NCBI RefSeq assembly: GCF_001941945.1
Contig: NZ_CP015583.1
Location: 3,738,001 to 3,802,000, forward strand
Direction: 5' to 3'
Length of the DNA: 64,000 bases
DNA from: Roseomonas gilardii
GTDB taxonomy: Bacteria > Pseudomonadota > Alphaproteobacteria > Acetobacterales > Acetobacteraceae
The notes under the pieces were generated by a model. That model saw only the letters and a program-made list of their open reading frames with translations, did no database searches and was not told the origin of the DNA. The number at the start of each line of letters is the position of its first letter. Within the stretch, counting starts at the first letter, position 1. The position numbers and the translations under genes are program-made. Below, piece by piece: positions 53,557 through 63,498 of this stretch.

Positions 53557-54201
53557 CTACCGCTTCAGGCCGGGAATGGCGCCCAGCAGATTCTGGGCGA
53601 GGCCCGGCGGCAGGCCCTGGGGCAGTTGAAGGGTCTGGTAGCCTGTGGGGATGCGGAAGCGTGCCGGATCCTGGCGGGCATAGGTGACGCTGGTGGCCTC
53701 GATGCCGCCCTGGCGGCCCTGCACCTGCCCTTCGGCGCGCAGCAGCACGCCATCCGCCGTCAGGCAGGCGTGGCCGCTGGCATCGCGCTCCTCATAGCGC
53801 CAGTTGGTACAGGACAGCCCGGCGATCTTCGCCTGCCCTTCGCGCGTGAAACGCGTGTTGGGGCCGAAATCGGCGGGCAGGCCCATCTTCTGCAACTCCT
53901 CGGCCGGAAGCTCGGTGACGAGGCGCATCTTGTCCATCACCAGCCGCGCCTGGCCGCTGCGGCGGTCCAGCACGCCCCAGCCGTTCTGGCGCGGCAGTTC
54001 CAGGCGCAGCAGGCGCTCGGAGGCCAGCCATTCCGCCTCGACCGGCTCCGGCTTGCCGCCGAGGGTCCGGTAGGTGACGGCGACGTCGCGGCTGGGCTCC
54101 AGCCGCGGCGCGGCGCCGCCGGTCTGCGCCATGGCGGGCGGGATGGGGGCGGCGGCCAGCAGGCTGGCGGCCAGCAAGGCACGGCGTATGGATCGGCGCA
54201 T
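53557..54201 (-). CDS. Predicted periplasmic protein of unknown function (DUF4412-like)
   Basis: 214 residues with a signal peptide (RRALLAASLLAAAPIPPAMA|QT). The mature part is beta-rich, with one Cys pair (GLSCTNWRYEERDASGHAC) and a segment describing a whole-protein beta sandwich (VAVTYRTLGGK, LRLELPRQNGWGVLDRRSG, ARLVMDKMRLVTELP). It resembles DUF4412-type secreted proteins, but the match is by general pattern. It lies downstream of ftsK on the same strand, separated by a strong hairpin. Confidence 0.6.
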   Translation of the reverse strand: MRRSIRRALLAASLLAAAPIPPAMAQTGGAAPRLEPSRDVAVTYRTLGGKPEPVEAEWLASERLLRLELPRQNGWGVLDRRSGQARLVMDKMRLVTELPAEELQKMGLPADFGPNTRFTREGQAKIAGLSCTNWRYEERDASGHACLTADGVLLRAEGQVQGRQGGIEATSVTYARQDPARFRIPTGYQTLQLPQGLPPGLAQNLLGAIPGLKR

Positions 54202-54225
54202 GGCGGGGGGTCCTCCGCTCCTGTC

Positions 54226-54267
54226 GGCGGCACAGGGCCGGGAACGGGTCCCCGGCCCTGTGCCGCC
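54226..54267 (-). terminator. Perfect 17-bp hairpin downstream of ftsK
   Basis: GGCGGCACAGGGCCGGG pairs exactly with CCCGGCCCTGTGCCGCC around an 8-base loop, 15 bp past the ftsK stop on the minus strand. It is very stable; no T tract follows. Confidence 0.5.
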
Positions 54268-54281
54268 CTGGGTGATCGGCC

Positions 54282-56984
54282 TCAGTCGTCCTGCCCGCGC
54301 ACCAGCACCTCGCGCTTGCCGACATGGTTGGCGGGGCCGACGATGCCTTCCTTCTCCATCTGCTCGATGAGCTTGGCGGCGCGGTTGTAGCCGATGGAGA
54401 GGTGGCGTTGGACGAAGGAGGTGCTGGCCTTGCCCTCCCGCGTCACGAGGTCCACCGCCTGCTCGAAGAGGCCACGCTCGCCGCCCTCTCCGCCGCCGGG
54501 GCCACCGGTGGGAGCGTCCTCGTCCTCGACCTCGGTGACCTCCTCGATATAGGAGGGCTCGCCCTGTTCGCGCAGGTATTCGACGATGGCCTCGACCTCG
54601 GCATCCGAGACGAAGGGGCCGTGGACGCGGTTCATGCGGCCGACGCCGGCCATGAACAGCATGTCGCCCTGGCCGAGAAGCTGCTCGGCGCCCTGCTCGC
54701 CCAGGATGGTGCGGCTGTCGATCTTGGAGGAGACCTGGAAGCTGATGCGCGCCGGGAAGTTCGCCTTGATGACGCCGGTGATGACGTCCACCGAGGGGCG
54801 CTGCGTCGCCATGATGACATGGATGCCGGCGGCGCGCGCCATCTGGGCGAGACGCTGCACCGAGGCCTCGATCTCCTTGCCTGCCACCACCATCAGGTCG
54901 GCCATCTCGTCGATGACCACCACGATCATCGGCAGCGGTTCCAGCGCCAGGGGCTGGTCCTCGAAGACCGGCTTGCCCGTGTCGGGGTCGAAGCCCGTCT
55001 GCACGCGGCGGGTGAGCTGCTCGCCCTTCTCGCGGGCGGCGGTGACCTTCTTGTTGTAGCCGGCGATGTTGCGCACGCCGAGCTGCGAGAGGGCGCGGTA
55101 GCGGCGCTCCATCTCCCGCACCGTCCATTTCAGCGCGCCGATCGCCTTGGGGCTTTCCGTCACCACCGGGGCCAGGAGATGCGGGATGCGGTCATAGACC
55201 GAGAGCTCCAGCATCTTCGGGTCGATCATGATGAAGCGGCACTCGTCCGGCCCATAGCGGTAGAGCAGGCTGAGGATCATGGTGTTGATCGCCACCGACT
55301 TGCCCGAGCCGGTGGTGCCGGCGACCAGGAGGTGCGGCATGGTCGCGAGATCGGCGATCACCGGGGCGCCACCGATATCCTTGCCCAGCGCGAGGCTAAG
55401 GCGGCCCTGCGCCCGGCCCCATTCCTCGTCGGCCAGCAGTTCGCGCAGATAGACCGTCTCGCGCTTCGCGTTCGGCATCTCGATGCCGATGACGTTGCGG
55501 CCCGGCACGGTGGCGATGCGGACGGCGGTGACGGACATGCTGCGCGCCACGTCGTCGGCCAGGCCGATCACGCGCGCGGACTTGGTGCCGGGCGCGGGCT
55601 CCAGCTCGTAGAGCGTCACCACCGGCCCGGGGCGCACCTCCACGATGCGGCCGCGCACGCCGTAATCCTCCAGCACGCCTTCCAGCATGCGGGCGTTGTT
55701 CTGCAGCATCTCCTCGGTCGGGCCGCTGTCGCGGCGGCGCGGCGCCTCGGTCAGCAGCTCCAGCGGCGGCAGCGCGAAGTGTTCCGGCGGCAGGTTCCGG
55801 GGGGGCGGCGGAACAGGACGGCGGGGCGGTGGAGCGATCCGCTCGGACCGGGGCGGCGGAGGCGGCGGCGGCAGGTCGTCGTCGTCCTCGTCATCCACCG
55901 GCTCCGGCGCGCGGCCGAAGCGCGGCTCGATGCGGCGGACAGGCGGGGCTGCCTCCTCCGTGGGGCGGCGCCCGCCGAGGCGCAGGCCGGGGATGGCGAT
56001 CCGGGGGCGGCCCGGCGCTTCCTCCGGCGCATCCTCTTCCTCCGGCTCGAAATAGGCGGGGCGGGGCGTCTGTCGGGCGGGGGCGTCCTCGGGCGGCAGG
56101 TGAATCCGGGGGCCGGGCCGGGCGGCGGAGGCGCTGCGGCGGGCAGCGGCGTCGTCGGCGGCGCTCAGCAGGTGCTGCAGGTCCGGCGAGGCCTGCCTCT
56201 GCCGTGACAGTAAGCCTCCCAGGTTGCGGAAGGGCGAGAAGATCTCCCCGAAGCCACGGGAGCCGCTCCGCTCCATCCTGGCCCGGCGGCGCGCAGCGCG
56301 CTCGGAAATCTCCATGCCGAGCGAGACACCGCCCCGCGCGGCCGCCACGCTGCCCCGGGCGGCGCTGACGCCCGCCCTGCGCCAGGACAGGAGGGGGATG
56401 CCCAGGGCCACGAAGCCGAAGACCAGGCCCAGCACCGCCGTCGCCGCGCCGGTGGCCACGCCGCCGAAGGGGCCGAACCAGCCGCGCGCGGCGCCGTCCA
56501 CGGTGCCGCGCACCAGCGGCCCCACCGCCCCGCCCGCAGGCACCGAGCCCCAGGCAGGCAGGCCAGCCAGGATGGCGGCGGAGGCGAGCACCGGCAGGGC
56601 GGCTAGCATCGCCGCGACACGGCCGGCGAAGGGCTTCAGGCTGCGATGCGTGCCGAGGCGCAGCGCCCAGCAGAGCAGGCAGGCCGCCGGCAGCCATCCG
56701 GCCCAGCCGAAGCCCTGCAGCAGCACATCGGAAAGCATGGCGCCGACCGGGCCGGCGAGGTTCCGGGGAGGACGCGTCGTGGCGGTGGAAAGGGAGGGGT
56801 CGGCCGGGTTGTAGGAGATCAGCGCCACGACCAGGGCCAGGCCGGCGAGGCCGAGCAGCACGCCCACGAACTCCCCGCCGCGCCGCCGGATCGCCGCCCG
56901 CACGGCCGGCGAGGCGAAGCGCTGGGCGGCTCCGGAAAAGCGCCCGTTCGGAGAGGATGAGCGATCGGTAGCGGCACGCGACAT
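54282..56984 (-). CDS. ftsK: DNA translocase FtsK
   Basis: 900 residues. The N-terminal region has about four transmembrane helices (residues ~35-190), followed by a long Pro/Arg/Glu-rich linker (~200-410) and the motor domain: [13 protein letters not shown], Walker [14 protein letters not shown], Walker [14 protein letters not shown] and [19 protein letters not shown]. The C-terminal gamma winged helix ([20 protein letters not shown]) recognises KOPS. It pumps DNA at the septum and supports dimer resolution. The ATG at 56984 is preferred over an upstream TTG. Confidence 0.95.
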   Translation of the reverse strand: MSRAATDRSSSPNGRFSGAAQRFASPAVRAAIRRRGGEFVGVLLGLAGLALVVALISYNPADPSLSTATTRPPRNLAGPVGAMLSDVLLQGFGWAGWLPAACLLCWALRLGTHRSLKPFAGRVAAMLAALPVLASAAILAGLPAWGSVPAGGAVGPLVRGTVDGAARGWFGPFGGVATGAATAVLGLVFGFVALGIPLLSWRRAGVSAARGSVAAARGGVSLGMEISERAARRRARMERSGSRGFGEIFSPFRNLGGLLSRQRQASPDLQHLLSAADDAAARRSASAARPGPRIHLPPEDAPARQTPRPAYFEPEEEDAPEEAPGRPRIAIPGLRLGGRRPTEEAAPPVRRIEPRFGRAPEPVDDEDDDDLPPPPPPPRSERIAPPPRRPVPPPPRNLPPEHFALPPLELLTEAPRRRDSGPTEEMLQNNARMLEGVLEDYGVRGRIVEVRPGPVVTLYELEPAPGTKSARVIGLADDVARSMSVTAVRIATVPGRNVIGIEMPNAKRETVYLRELLADEEWGRAQGRLSLALGKDIGGAPVIADLATMPHLLVAGTTGSGKSVAINTMILSLLYRYGPDECRFIMIDPKMLELSVYDRIPHLLAPVVTESPKAIGALKWTVREMERRYRALSQLGVRNIAGYNKKVTAAREKGEQLTRRVQTGFDPDTGKPVFEDQPLALEPLPMIVVVIDEMADLMVVAGKEIEASVQRLAQMARAAGIHVIMATQRPSVDVITGVIKANFPARISFQVSSKIDSRTILGEQGAEQLLGQGDMLFMAGVGRMNRVHGPFVSDAEVEAIVEYLREQGEPSYIEEVTEVEDEDAPTGGPGGGEGGERGLFEQAVDLVTREGKASTSFVQRHLSIGYNRAAKLIEQMEKEGIVGPANHVGKREVLVRGQDD

Positions 56985-57105
56985 CAGGGAACCCAAGCTG
57001 AGACCTTGCCTCAGCCTAGCATGCCAAATACCTGTCGCGTACCGCTTTTCTCAACCGCAGCAAGGGATTGGCCGCCCGCAGAGGCCGGGAAGCCACAACC
57101 CCCGG

Positions 57106-58104
57106 TCAGTAGGTGGCGAAGATCCTCGCCACCTCGGCGGGGTCCCGCGTCACCGTCAGCGCCATGGCGAGGAGGATGCGCGCCTTCTGAGGGTTGAGGT
57201 TGTCGGCGGTCAGGAAGCCGTATTCCTTCAGCTTGGTGCTGGGGAAGACGCGGCCGGAGCCGGCGCGGCTGCACTGGACGACGATCACACCGTCCTGCAC
57301 CGCCTGCTTCAGCGGCTCCAGGTCGCCCGGGCCGCAGAAGCCGGGGGCGAAGCCGGCGGAGACGATGCCCTTCGCTCCGGCGGCCAGGAAGGCGCGCACC
57401 GCCGTGCCGTCCGCCCCGGCATAGGCGTAGCTGATATCCACCCGCGGCAGGACGTCGAGCGCGCGAATGTCGAAGACCGTCTCCGGAGCCCCGAGTCGCA
57501 GCGGCTTGCGATACCAGACCACTTGGTCGCCATCCGCCTGCCCCAGCACGCCGAAATCCGGGGAGCGGAAGGTCTGCATCCGGCCGGTCGAGGTCTTGGT
57601 GACCTCGCGCGCGGACTGGATCTCGTCGTTCAGCAGGACCATGACGCCCATGCCGCGCGCCGCGGGATCGGCCGCGACCCGCACCGCGTTCACCAGGTTC
57701 AGCCCGGCATCGGTGGAGAGGGCGGAGGCGGGGCGCTGCGAGCCGGTGACCACGATCGGCACCGGCACCTTGGCGGCGAGATGGAGGGCGTAGGCCGTTT
57801 CCTCCAGCGAGGCGGTGCCGTGGCCGATGACGATGCCGGCGAGGCCCGGATTCTCCGCCACGACCTTGTCGCAGAGCAGGACCAGCGCCTTCCATTCCGG
57901 GAAATGGATGTTCGGGCTGGGCACGGCGCTGAAGGGCACCGGGAAGACATCGGCGACGAGCTGCACCTCGGGGAAGCGGGCCAGGATGGCCTCGGCATCC
58001 ATCATGTTGCCGGTGGAGCCGTAATCCACCGTGTCCAGCGGCCCCTTGCCGAGGGAGGAGATGGTCCCCCCTGTGCCGATGAAAGCGACGCGCGGCCGGC
58101 TCAT
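57106..58104 (-). CDS. Asparaginase-family protein lacking the catalytic Asp
   Basis: 332 residues with the type I/II L-asparaginase fold: TGGTIS near the N terminus (nucleophile T11), then IVIGHGTASLEETAYAL at 91-107 and VTKTSTGRMQTF (K170). Canonical enzymes read HGTDTxEE; here the Asp is Ala98, with codon GCC. The rest of the framework (VVTGSQRPASALSTDAGLNL, LTADNLNPQKARILL) is intact. It may be a relative with another substrate, or inactive. The ATG overlaps the upstream stop (ATGA at 58101-58104). It ends a long transporter-hydrolase operon. Confidence 0.85.
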   Translation of the reverse strand: MSRPRVAFIGTGGTISSLGKGPLDTVDYGSTGNMMDAEAILARFPEVQLVADVFPVPFSAVPSPNIHFPEWKALVLLCDKVVAENPGLAGIVIGHGTASLEETAYALHLAAKVPVPIVVTGSQRPASALSTDAGLNLVNAVRVAADPAARGMGVMVLLNDEIQSAREVTKTSTGRMQTFRSPDFGVLGQADGDQVVWYRKPLRLGAPETVFDIRALDVLPRVDISYAYAGADGTAVRAFLAAGAKGIVSAGFAPGFCGPGDLEPLKQAVQDGVIVVQCSRAGSGRVFPSTKLKEYGFLTADNLNPQKARILLAMALTVTRDPAEVARIFATY

Positions 58105-58811
58105 GCCGCAGCCTCCGCCTTGCGGGCGATCGCAGCCTCGATCTCCGCGGTGCTCATCACGTCACCGAAGGTCAGGTAGATGTTCATGAGAGACGCGTTG
58201 TGCTCCTCGTCGGTCACGGCGGCATTGCCGTCCGAGACCATGATGACGCGGAAGTTCAGCATCATCGCGTCGCGGGCGGAAGTCTCGCAGCAGATATTGG
58301 TCAGCGTGCCGGTGATCAGCAGCGTCTCGATGCCGCGCTCGCGCAGCAGGGCGGCGAAATCCGGCCCGCCCTTCGCCGCGCCGGGGATGAAGGCGCTGTA
58401 GCGGAATTTCGGCACGACCATGTCGCCGGGCCGGATGTCGAGCCCCGGCCAGAAGGCATGGCCCGCGCTGCCGGGTGCCATGGAGCGGACACGGGCGGCA
58501 CGCTGGGCCTCCGAGACGGATTCCTCCAGCACCGACCATTCGTGGCGGGATTCCTTGTCGGAAGCGTTCTGCACCCAGTACACGGCACCGCCGGCCGCGC
58601 GCAGCCTGGCGGCGAGGTGGTTGATGTTCGGCACGATATCCGTGCCGCCCGGCACGAAGGCATGCGCCAGAGCGGGGTCAAGATAGCCGTTCTGCATGTC
58701 GATCACCACCAGCGCGGTGCGCGCCGGGTCGAGATCGGCGAAGCGGTGCTCGGTGCCGAACTTGGCCAGCACGCGCTGCCGGACGAATTCGGGGATGCGC
58801 GTCCGGTTCAT
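58101..58811 (-). CDS. Isochorismatase-family cysteine hydrolase (first copy)
   Basis: 236 residues. The catalytic triad is D38 (LVVIDMQNGYLD), K135 (VVPKFRYSAF) and C174 (GTLTNICCETSARDA), arranged as in N-carbamoylsarcosine amidase and related amidohydrolases. It would hydrolyse an amide or carbamoyl bond in the cytoplasm. It is closely similar to the next gene upstream, so the pair came from a duplication. Start and stop overlap the neighbouring genes. Confidence 0.87.
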   Translation of the reverse strand: MNRTRIPEFVRQRVLAKFGTEHRFADLDPARTALVVIDMQNGYLDPALAHAFVPGGTDIVPNINHLAARLRAAGGAVYWVQNASDKESRHEWSVLEESVSEAQRAARVRSMAPGSAGHAFWPGLDIRPGDMVVPKFRYSAFIPGAAKGGPDFAALLRERGIETLLITGTLTNICCETSARDAMMLNFRVIMVSDGNAAVTDEEHNASLMNIYLTFGDVMSTAEIEAAIARKAEAAA

Positions 58812-59512
58812 CAGGCGGCGGCCTTCCGGCCGGCGCGGCCGAGGGCGTCCACGATCTCCTCCGTGCTCAGCACGTCGCCGAAGCTGCCATAGAAGTTGAC
58901 CAGCGTGGCGTTGTGCTCCTCGTCGGTCAGGGCGGCATTGGCGTCGGAGACCATGATGGTGCGGAAGTTCAGCATCATCGCGTCGCGGGCCGAGGATTCG
59001 CAGCAGACATTGGTCAGCGTGCCGGTGATCAGCACCGTGTCGAAGCCCCGCTCCCGCAGCACGCGCGGCAGGTCGGAGGAGCCCTGGATGAAGGCGCTGT
59101 AGCGGTATTTCCGCAGCACCGTATCCTCTGGCTTCACCTCCAGATCAGGCCAGAGCTCATGGCCCTCTGTGCCCTCGCTCATCGCACGGGCGCGGGCCTC
59201 GCGACGCTCGGGGAGGGTGTAGTCCTCCAGCACCGACCATTCCGCGGCGGAGCGGGCGTTGAAGGTGTTGCGGATCCAGAAGACCGCGCCCCCGGCATCG
59301 CGCAGGGCGGTGGCGAGGCGGTTGATGGCGGGCACGATCTCCACCGCCGTGGGCACCGGCGCGAAGCCGAGATCGGCGCGCATGAAGCCGTTCTGCATGT
59401 CCACCACCACCAGGGCGGTGCGCTTCGGGTCCAGCTCCGCGAAGGGATGCGCCGTGCCGCGCCGGGCAACGACGCGGTCCACGATGCTCTGCGGGATGGC
59501 GATCTTGTGCAT
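58811..59512 (-). CDS. Isochorismatase-family cysteine hydrolase (second copy)
   Basis: 233 residues, paralogous to the preceding entry. Catalytic residues are D38 (LVVVDMQNGFM), K135 (LRKYRYSAFIQG) and C170 (GTLTNVCCESSARDA). The two copies keep the same C-terminal block (MMLNFR, TDEEHNA) but differ in the middle, which suggests different substrates or subunits of one enzyme. The start (TGATG junction with the ATPase stop at 59512) shows translational coupling to the ABC genes. Confidence 0.87.
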   Translation of the reverse strand: MHKIAIPQSIVDRVVARRGTAHPFAELDPKRTALVVVDMQNGFMRADLGFAPVPTAVEIVPAINRLATALRDAGGAVFWIRNTFNARSAAEWSVLEDYTLPERREARARAMSEGTEGHELWPDLEVKPEDTVLRKYRYSAFIQGSSDLPRVLRERGFDTVLITGTLTNVCCESSARDAMMLNFRTIMVSDANAALTDEEHNATLVNFYGSFGDVLSTEEIVDALGRAGRKAAA

Positions 59513-60510
59513 CAGGCGAATTCCGGGGTGAGGGCGGCGTCGGGCACGCGCACGCAGCGGGCCATGCGGCCGGGGGCCGGATGGCGGGCCGAGGGCTCGC
59601 CGGCCAGGCATTCCGACGTGGCCAGCGAGCAGCGCGGGGCGAACTTGCAGCCAGGGGGCAGGTTGCGCAGGTCGGGCGGTGCGCCCGGGATGGTCTCCAG
59701 GTCGCGGTCGCGCGGCTGGTTGTGCACGGTGGAGGCGAGCAGGCCGGCGGTGTAGGGGTGCATCGGGTCGCGTAGCACCTCGCGCACCGGGCCGGTTTCC
59801 ACCACGCGGCCGGCATACATCACCGCCACGCGGTCGGCGATCTCGGCGGCGACGCCCAGGTCGTGCGTCACGAAGATCACCGACATGCCCATTTCCTGCT
59901 GCAGGCGGCGCAGCAGGATCAGCACCTGGATCTGCACCGTGGCGTCCAGCGCGGTGGTGGGCTCGTCGGCCAGGAGGAGCTTGGGCTCGCAGCTCAGCGC
60001 CATGGCGATCATGGCGCGCTGGCGCAGACCACCCGACAGCTCGAACGGGTAGGCATCGAGGCGGCGCTGGGCGGAGGGGATCTTCACCAGGTCGAAGAGT
60101 TCCAGCGCCCGGGCGAGGCCCTGCCTGTGGCTGACGCCCTTGTGCAGGGCGACGACCTCGGCGATCTGGTCGCCCACCCGCGCCACCGGATCGAAGGCGG
60201 TCATCGGCTCCTGGAAGATCATGGAGACGGTGCCCCCACGGAAGCGGCGCAGATCGCCATCACCCATCGCCAGCACGTCCTGGCCCGCGATGCGGACCTT
60301 GCCGTCGATCACCGCGCGCTTCGGCGGCAGCAGGCGCATCAGTGCGCGCATGGTGACGCTCTTGCCGGAGCCGCTCTCGCCCAGCATGCAGAGCACCTCG
60401 CCCGGCGCCATGGCGAAGCTGACGCCATTGACCGCGCGCACGGTGCTCTCGCGCGTCACGAAGCGGACATTGAGGTCCTGGACCTCGACCAGCGGTGCGG
60501 TCGCGCTCAT
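59512..60510 (-). CDS. Oligopeptide-type ABC importer ATP-binding protein (DppD/OppD-like)
   Basis: 332 residues. Walker A is [12 protein letters not shown], the Q loop is [13 protein letters not shown], the signature is [17 protein letters not shown], Walker B is [12 protein letters not shown] and the H loop is [13 protein letters not shown]. The C-terminal oligopeptide-ABC extension contains the Cys cluster ([20 protein letters not shown]) that often binds an Fe-S cluster. It powers import together with the next ATPase. GGAGG lies before the ATG. Confidence 0.93.
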   Translation of the reverse strand: MSATAPLVEVQDLNVRFVTRESTVRAVNGVSFAMAPGEVLCMLGESGSGKSVTMRALMRLLPPKRAVIDGKVRIAGQDVLAMGDGDLRRFRGGTVSMIFQEPMTAFDPVARVGDQIAEVVALHKGVSHRQGLARALELFDLVKIPSAQRRLDAYPFELSGGLRQRAMIAMALSCEPKLLLADEPTTALDATVQIQVLILLRRLQQEMGMSVIFVTHDLGVAAEIADRVAVMYAGRVVETGPVREVLRDPMHPYTAGLLASTVHNQPRDRDLETIPGAPPDLRNLPPGCKFAPRCSLATSECLAGEPSARHPAPGRMARCVRVPDAALTPEFA

Positions 60511-60521
60511 CCCGTCCTCCC

Positions 60522-61619
60522 TCAATGCACCAGTGGTGCCGCGACGAGGTCTGCCCGGCCGGCCAGGCTGTGACCCGATCCCGGGTCCTGGATATGGCAG
60601 GCGGCGCAATGCGCGCCGGGCGCGTCGGTGTCGCCCAGTTGCGGCATCTTCGCGGCGCAGACCTCCTCGGCGAAGGGGCAGCGGGTGCGGAAGCGGCAGC
60701 CGGAGGGCGGGTTGATCGGGTTGGGCGGATCGCCGGTCAGCGGCGGCTCCTCCATCCGGTGGTCCGGGTCCATGGAGGGGTGGGAGGCCAGGAGCGCACG
60801 CGTATAGGGGTGCTTCGGGGCGCGGTAGAGATCCTCGGCCGGGCCGATCTCCACCACCTGCCCCAGATACATCACCAGCACGCGGTCGCTGATCCAGCGC
60901 ACCACGCTGAGGTCGTGGCTGATGAAGATGTAGGTGAGGCTCAGCTCCCGCTTCAGCGTGCGCAGCAGGTTCAGCACCTGCGCCTCGACGCTCTTGTCCA
61001 GGGCGGAGACGGCCTCGTCCAGGATCACCATGCGCGGTCGCAGCGCCAGGGCGCGGGCGATGTTCACGCGCTGCTTCTGCCCGCCCGAGAGCTCGTGCGG
61101 GTAGCGCGGGCCGAACAGCGCCGGGTTGAGGCCAACCTTCAGCAGCAGCTCCCGCGCCAGGGAGAGGGCCTCCCCCTTGGGCACGCCATGGGCGATGGGG
61201 CCGAAGGCCACGGAGCCCTGGATGGGCATGCGCGGGTTCAGCGAGGAGGCGGAGTCCTGGAACACCATCTGGACCTGCTTGCGCATCGCGGCAACGGAGA
61301 TGCCGCGCGGGGTGGCGACCTCCTCGCCATCGAAGATCTGCTCGCCGCTGTCCGGGACGATCAGGCGGGTGAGGAGGCGGGCCAGGGTGGACTTGCCGCA
61401 GCCGGATTCACCGACGATGCCCAGCGTCTCGCCCTTCATGACACGGAAGGACACGCCGTCCACGGCGCGGACATGGCCGGTGACGCGTTGCAGGGCGCCG
61501 CCACGCAGCGGAAAGTGCTTCTGCAGGTTGCGCACATCCAGCAGCGGCTGGGCCGGGCCGCCGACATCGCGCGGGTCACGGAAGCTGGCCGGGGAAAGGG
61601 TCGTCTGGCTCATGCTCAT
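60522..61619 (-). CDS. Oligopeptide-type ABC importer ATP-binding protein (DppF/OppF-like)
   Basis: 365 residues. Motifs are Walker A VGESGCGKSTLARL, MVFQDSASSLNPRM, signature HELSGGQKQRVNIARAL, Walker B MVILDEAVSALDKS and the H loop IFISHDLSVVRW. The C-terminal extension has GCRFRTRCPFAEEVC. Note DEAVSALD where DEPVSALD is usual. The ATG at 61619 overlaps the permease stop (TGATG). It pairs with the DppD-like subunit downstream. Confidence 0.92.
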   Translation of the reverse strand: MSMSQTTLSPASFRDPRDVGGPAQPLLDVRNLQKHFPLRGGALQRVTGHVRAVDGVSFRVMKGETLGIVGESGCGKSTLARLLTRLIVPDSGEQIFDGEEVATPRGISVAAMRKQVQMVFQDSASSLNPRMPIQGSVAFGPIAHGVPKGEALSLARELLLKVGLNPALFGPRYPHELSGGQKQRVNIARALALRPRMVILDEAVSALDKSVEAQVLNLLRTLKRELSLTYIFISHDLSVVRWISDRVLVMYLGQVVEIGPAEDLYRAPKHPYTRALLASHPSMDPDHRMEEPPLTGDPPNPINPPSGCRFRTRCPFAEEVCAAKMPQLGDTDAPGAHCAACHIQDPGSGHSLAGRADLVAAPLVH

Positions 61620-62524
61620 CAGATCCGGACATCCATCGCGGCGCGCAGCCCGTCGCTGACCATGTTGACGCTGACCGAGGTGATGAAGATCGCGATGCCG
61701 GGCATGGCGGCGACCAGCGGGTTCACATAGATCGACTGGCGCAGCGTGTTCAGCATCAGGCCCCAGTCCGGCTCCGGCGGTTTCACGCCGAGGCCGAGGA
61801 AGGAGAGGCCCGAGCCGAGCAGAATGCCGACGCTGATCATGCCGGAGGCATAGACCAGCACCGGGCCGAGCACGTTGCCCAGCACATGGTGCCACAGCAC
61901 GAGGTGGATGCCGGCGCCGGTGGCGCGCGCCGCGTCCACGAAATCCAGCGAGCGAACCTGGGTGGTGGCGCTTTCCGCGATGCGGCAGAGCGGCGGAATG
62001 AAGACGAGGGAAAGGGCGATGAAGGCGTTGCCGATCCCGCCGCCCATGGCGCCCGAGATGGCGACCGCGAGCAGGATGGAGGGGAAGGCGTAGAAGACGT
62101 CCATCACCCGCATGATCAGCGTGTTGGTGCGGCCTCCGACGAGGCCCGCCAGCACGCCCAGCCCGCCGCCGACCGCAGTGGCGATGGCCACGGGGACGAA
62201 GCCCATCAGCAGCGTCAGCCGCCCGCCATAGAGGAGGCGGGAGAGCATGTCGCGCCCGAGTTCGTCCGTGCCCAGCGTATGGCCCATGTAGCCGGGGGGC
62301 TTGAGCCGGCGGACGATGCTTTCCTTGTAGGGATCGAAGGGCGCCAGCCAGGGCGCCGCCACGGCCAGCAGGATGATGGTCAGCAGGACCAGGCCAAAGA
62401 AGAGGGTCACGTAGTCGTAGCGCAGGCGGTAGCCGACGGTGCCCCAGTAGCCGCGGACCTTGGGCAGGCCGATGCTGTCCGGAATGGCCGTGGGGGAGGT
62501 CCGGCCGGCGGTGGTGCTGCTCAT
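61619..62524 (-). CDS. Oligopeptide-type ABC importer permease (DppC/OppC-like)
   Basis: 301 residues with six transmembrane helices. An N-terminal cytoplasmic part and TM1 (FFGLVLLTIILLAVAAPWLAP) are followed by the OppC signature (GHTLGTDELGRDMLSRLLYG) and the EAA-like loop (FVDAARATGAG). The ATG at 62524 has GAGGAG upstream and overlaps the preceding permease stop region. Confidence 0.93.
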   Translation of the reverse strand: MSSTTAGRTSPTAIPDSIGLPKVRGYWGTVGYRLRYDYVTLFFGLVLLTIILLAVAAPWLAPFDPYKESIVRRLKPPGYMGHTLGTDELGRDMLSRLLYGGRLTLLMGFVPVAIATAVGGGLGVLAGLVGGRTNTLIMRVMDVFYAFPSILLAVAISGAMGGGIGNAFIALSLVFIPPLCRIAESATTQVRSLDFVDAARATGAGIHLVLWHHVLGNVLGPVLVYASGMISVGILLGSGLSFLGLGVKPPEPDWGLMLNTLRQSIYVNPLVAAMPGIAIFITSVSVNMVSDGLRAAMDVRI

Positions 62525-62537
62525 GGCGCCGCTCTCC

Positions 62538-63485
62538 TCAGACACGCTTGATTCGGGGGTCGATGGCGGTCTGCACCAGATCGACCGTGAGGTTGGTCAC
62601 CACGAAGATCATGGCCAGCACCAGGATCGTGCCCTGGAGCACGGGGATGTCGCGCGTCAGGATCGCCTTGCTCAGCAGGAAGCCGGTGCCTGGCCAGGCG
62701 AAGACCGTCTCGACCAGGATGGAGCCGCCCATCAGCGCGCCGAACTGCAGCCCCATCACCGCCAGGATCGGCGGCAAGGCGTTCTTCAGCACGTGTCGGA
62801 TCGCCTTGCTTTCCGGCAGTCCGTTGGCACGCAGCGTGGTGACGAATTCCTGCGCCATCACCTCGGTGATCGCGGAGCGGGCGGTGCGGGCGATGATGCC
62901 GACCGGGATCATCGACAGGGTGATCACCGGCAGGATCATGAAGGGCAAGGTGCTCCAGCCGATCGAGGCGGAGCCGCCCGGCCCCATGCCGGAGGCGGGC
63001 AGGATCTGCGCCTCCACCGAGAAGAGGATCACCAGCACGATGCCGAGCCAGTAGTTCGGCACCGAGACGCCGAGGATGGCGGTGCCGGTGACCATCCGGT
63101 CCAGCCAGCTTCCGGCGCGGTAGCCGGCGATGGCGCCCAGCGCGATGGCCACCGGGAAAGCGATCAGCACCGCGAGCAGGGAGAGCAGCACGGTGTTGCC
63201 GAGGGAGCGCAGGATCTCCTCCAGCACCGGGCGCCCCGTGGCGATGGAACGCCCGAGATCGCCCGTCAGCACGCTGCCGAGCCAGGAGAGGTACTGGACC
63301 GGCAGAGGCCGATCGAGGCCGTAGAGCGCCTTCAGCTTCGCGACCGTCTCGGCATCGGCGTCCGGCGGCAGCATGGTCTGCAAGGGGTCGCCGGGCGCCA
63401 GATAGACCAGCAGGAAGCAGATGATGGACACGCCCAGCGCGATCGGCAGGACGGCCAGCAGACGGCGTTGGACGTAGACCAGCAT
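62538..63485 (-). CDS. Oligopeptide-type ABC importer permease (DppB/OppB-like)
   Basis: 315 residues, six transmembrane helices. The N-terminal TM1 (LLAVLPIALGVSIICFLLVYL) with APGDP follows the DppB pattern; the EAA loop region is EFVTTLRANGLPESKAIRHVL. It forms the channel with the DppC-like subunit. The start is 13 bp after the binding-protein stop. Confidence 0.93.
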   Translation of the reverse strand: MLVYVQRRLLAVLPIALGVSIICFLLVYLAPGDPLQTMLPPDADAETVAKLKALYGLDRPLPVQYLSWLGSVLTGDLGRSIATGRPVLEEILRSLGNTVLLSLLAVLIAFPVAIALGAIAGYRAGSWLDRMVTGTAILGVSVPNYWLGIVLVILFSVEAQILPASGMGPGGSASIGWSTLPFMILPVITLSMIPVGIIARTARSAITEVMAQEFVTTLRANGLPESKAIRHVLKNALPPILAVMGLQFGALMGGSILVETVFAWPGTGFLLSKAILTRDIPVLQGTILVLAMIFVVTNLTVDLVQTAIDPRIKRV

Positions 63486-63498
63486 GGAACTCTGTCCC

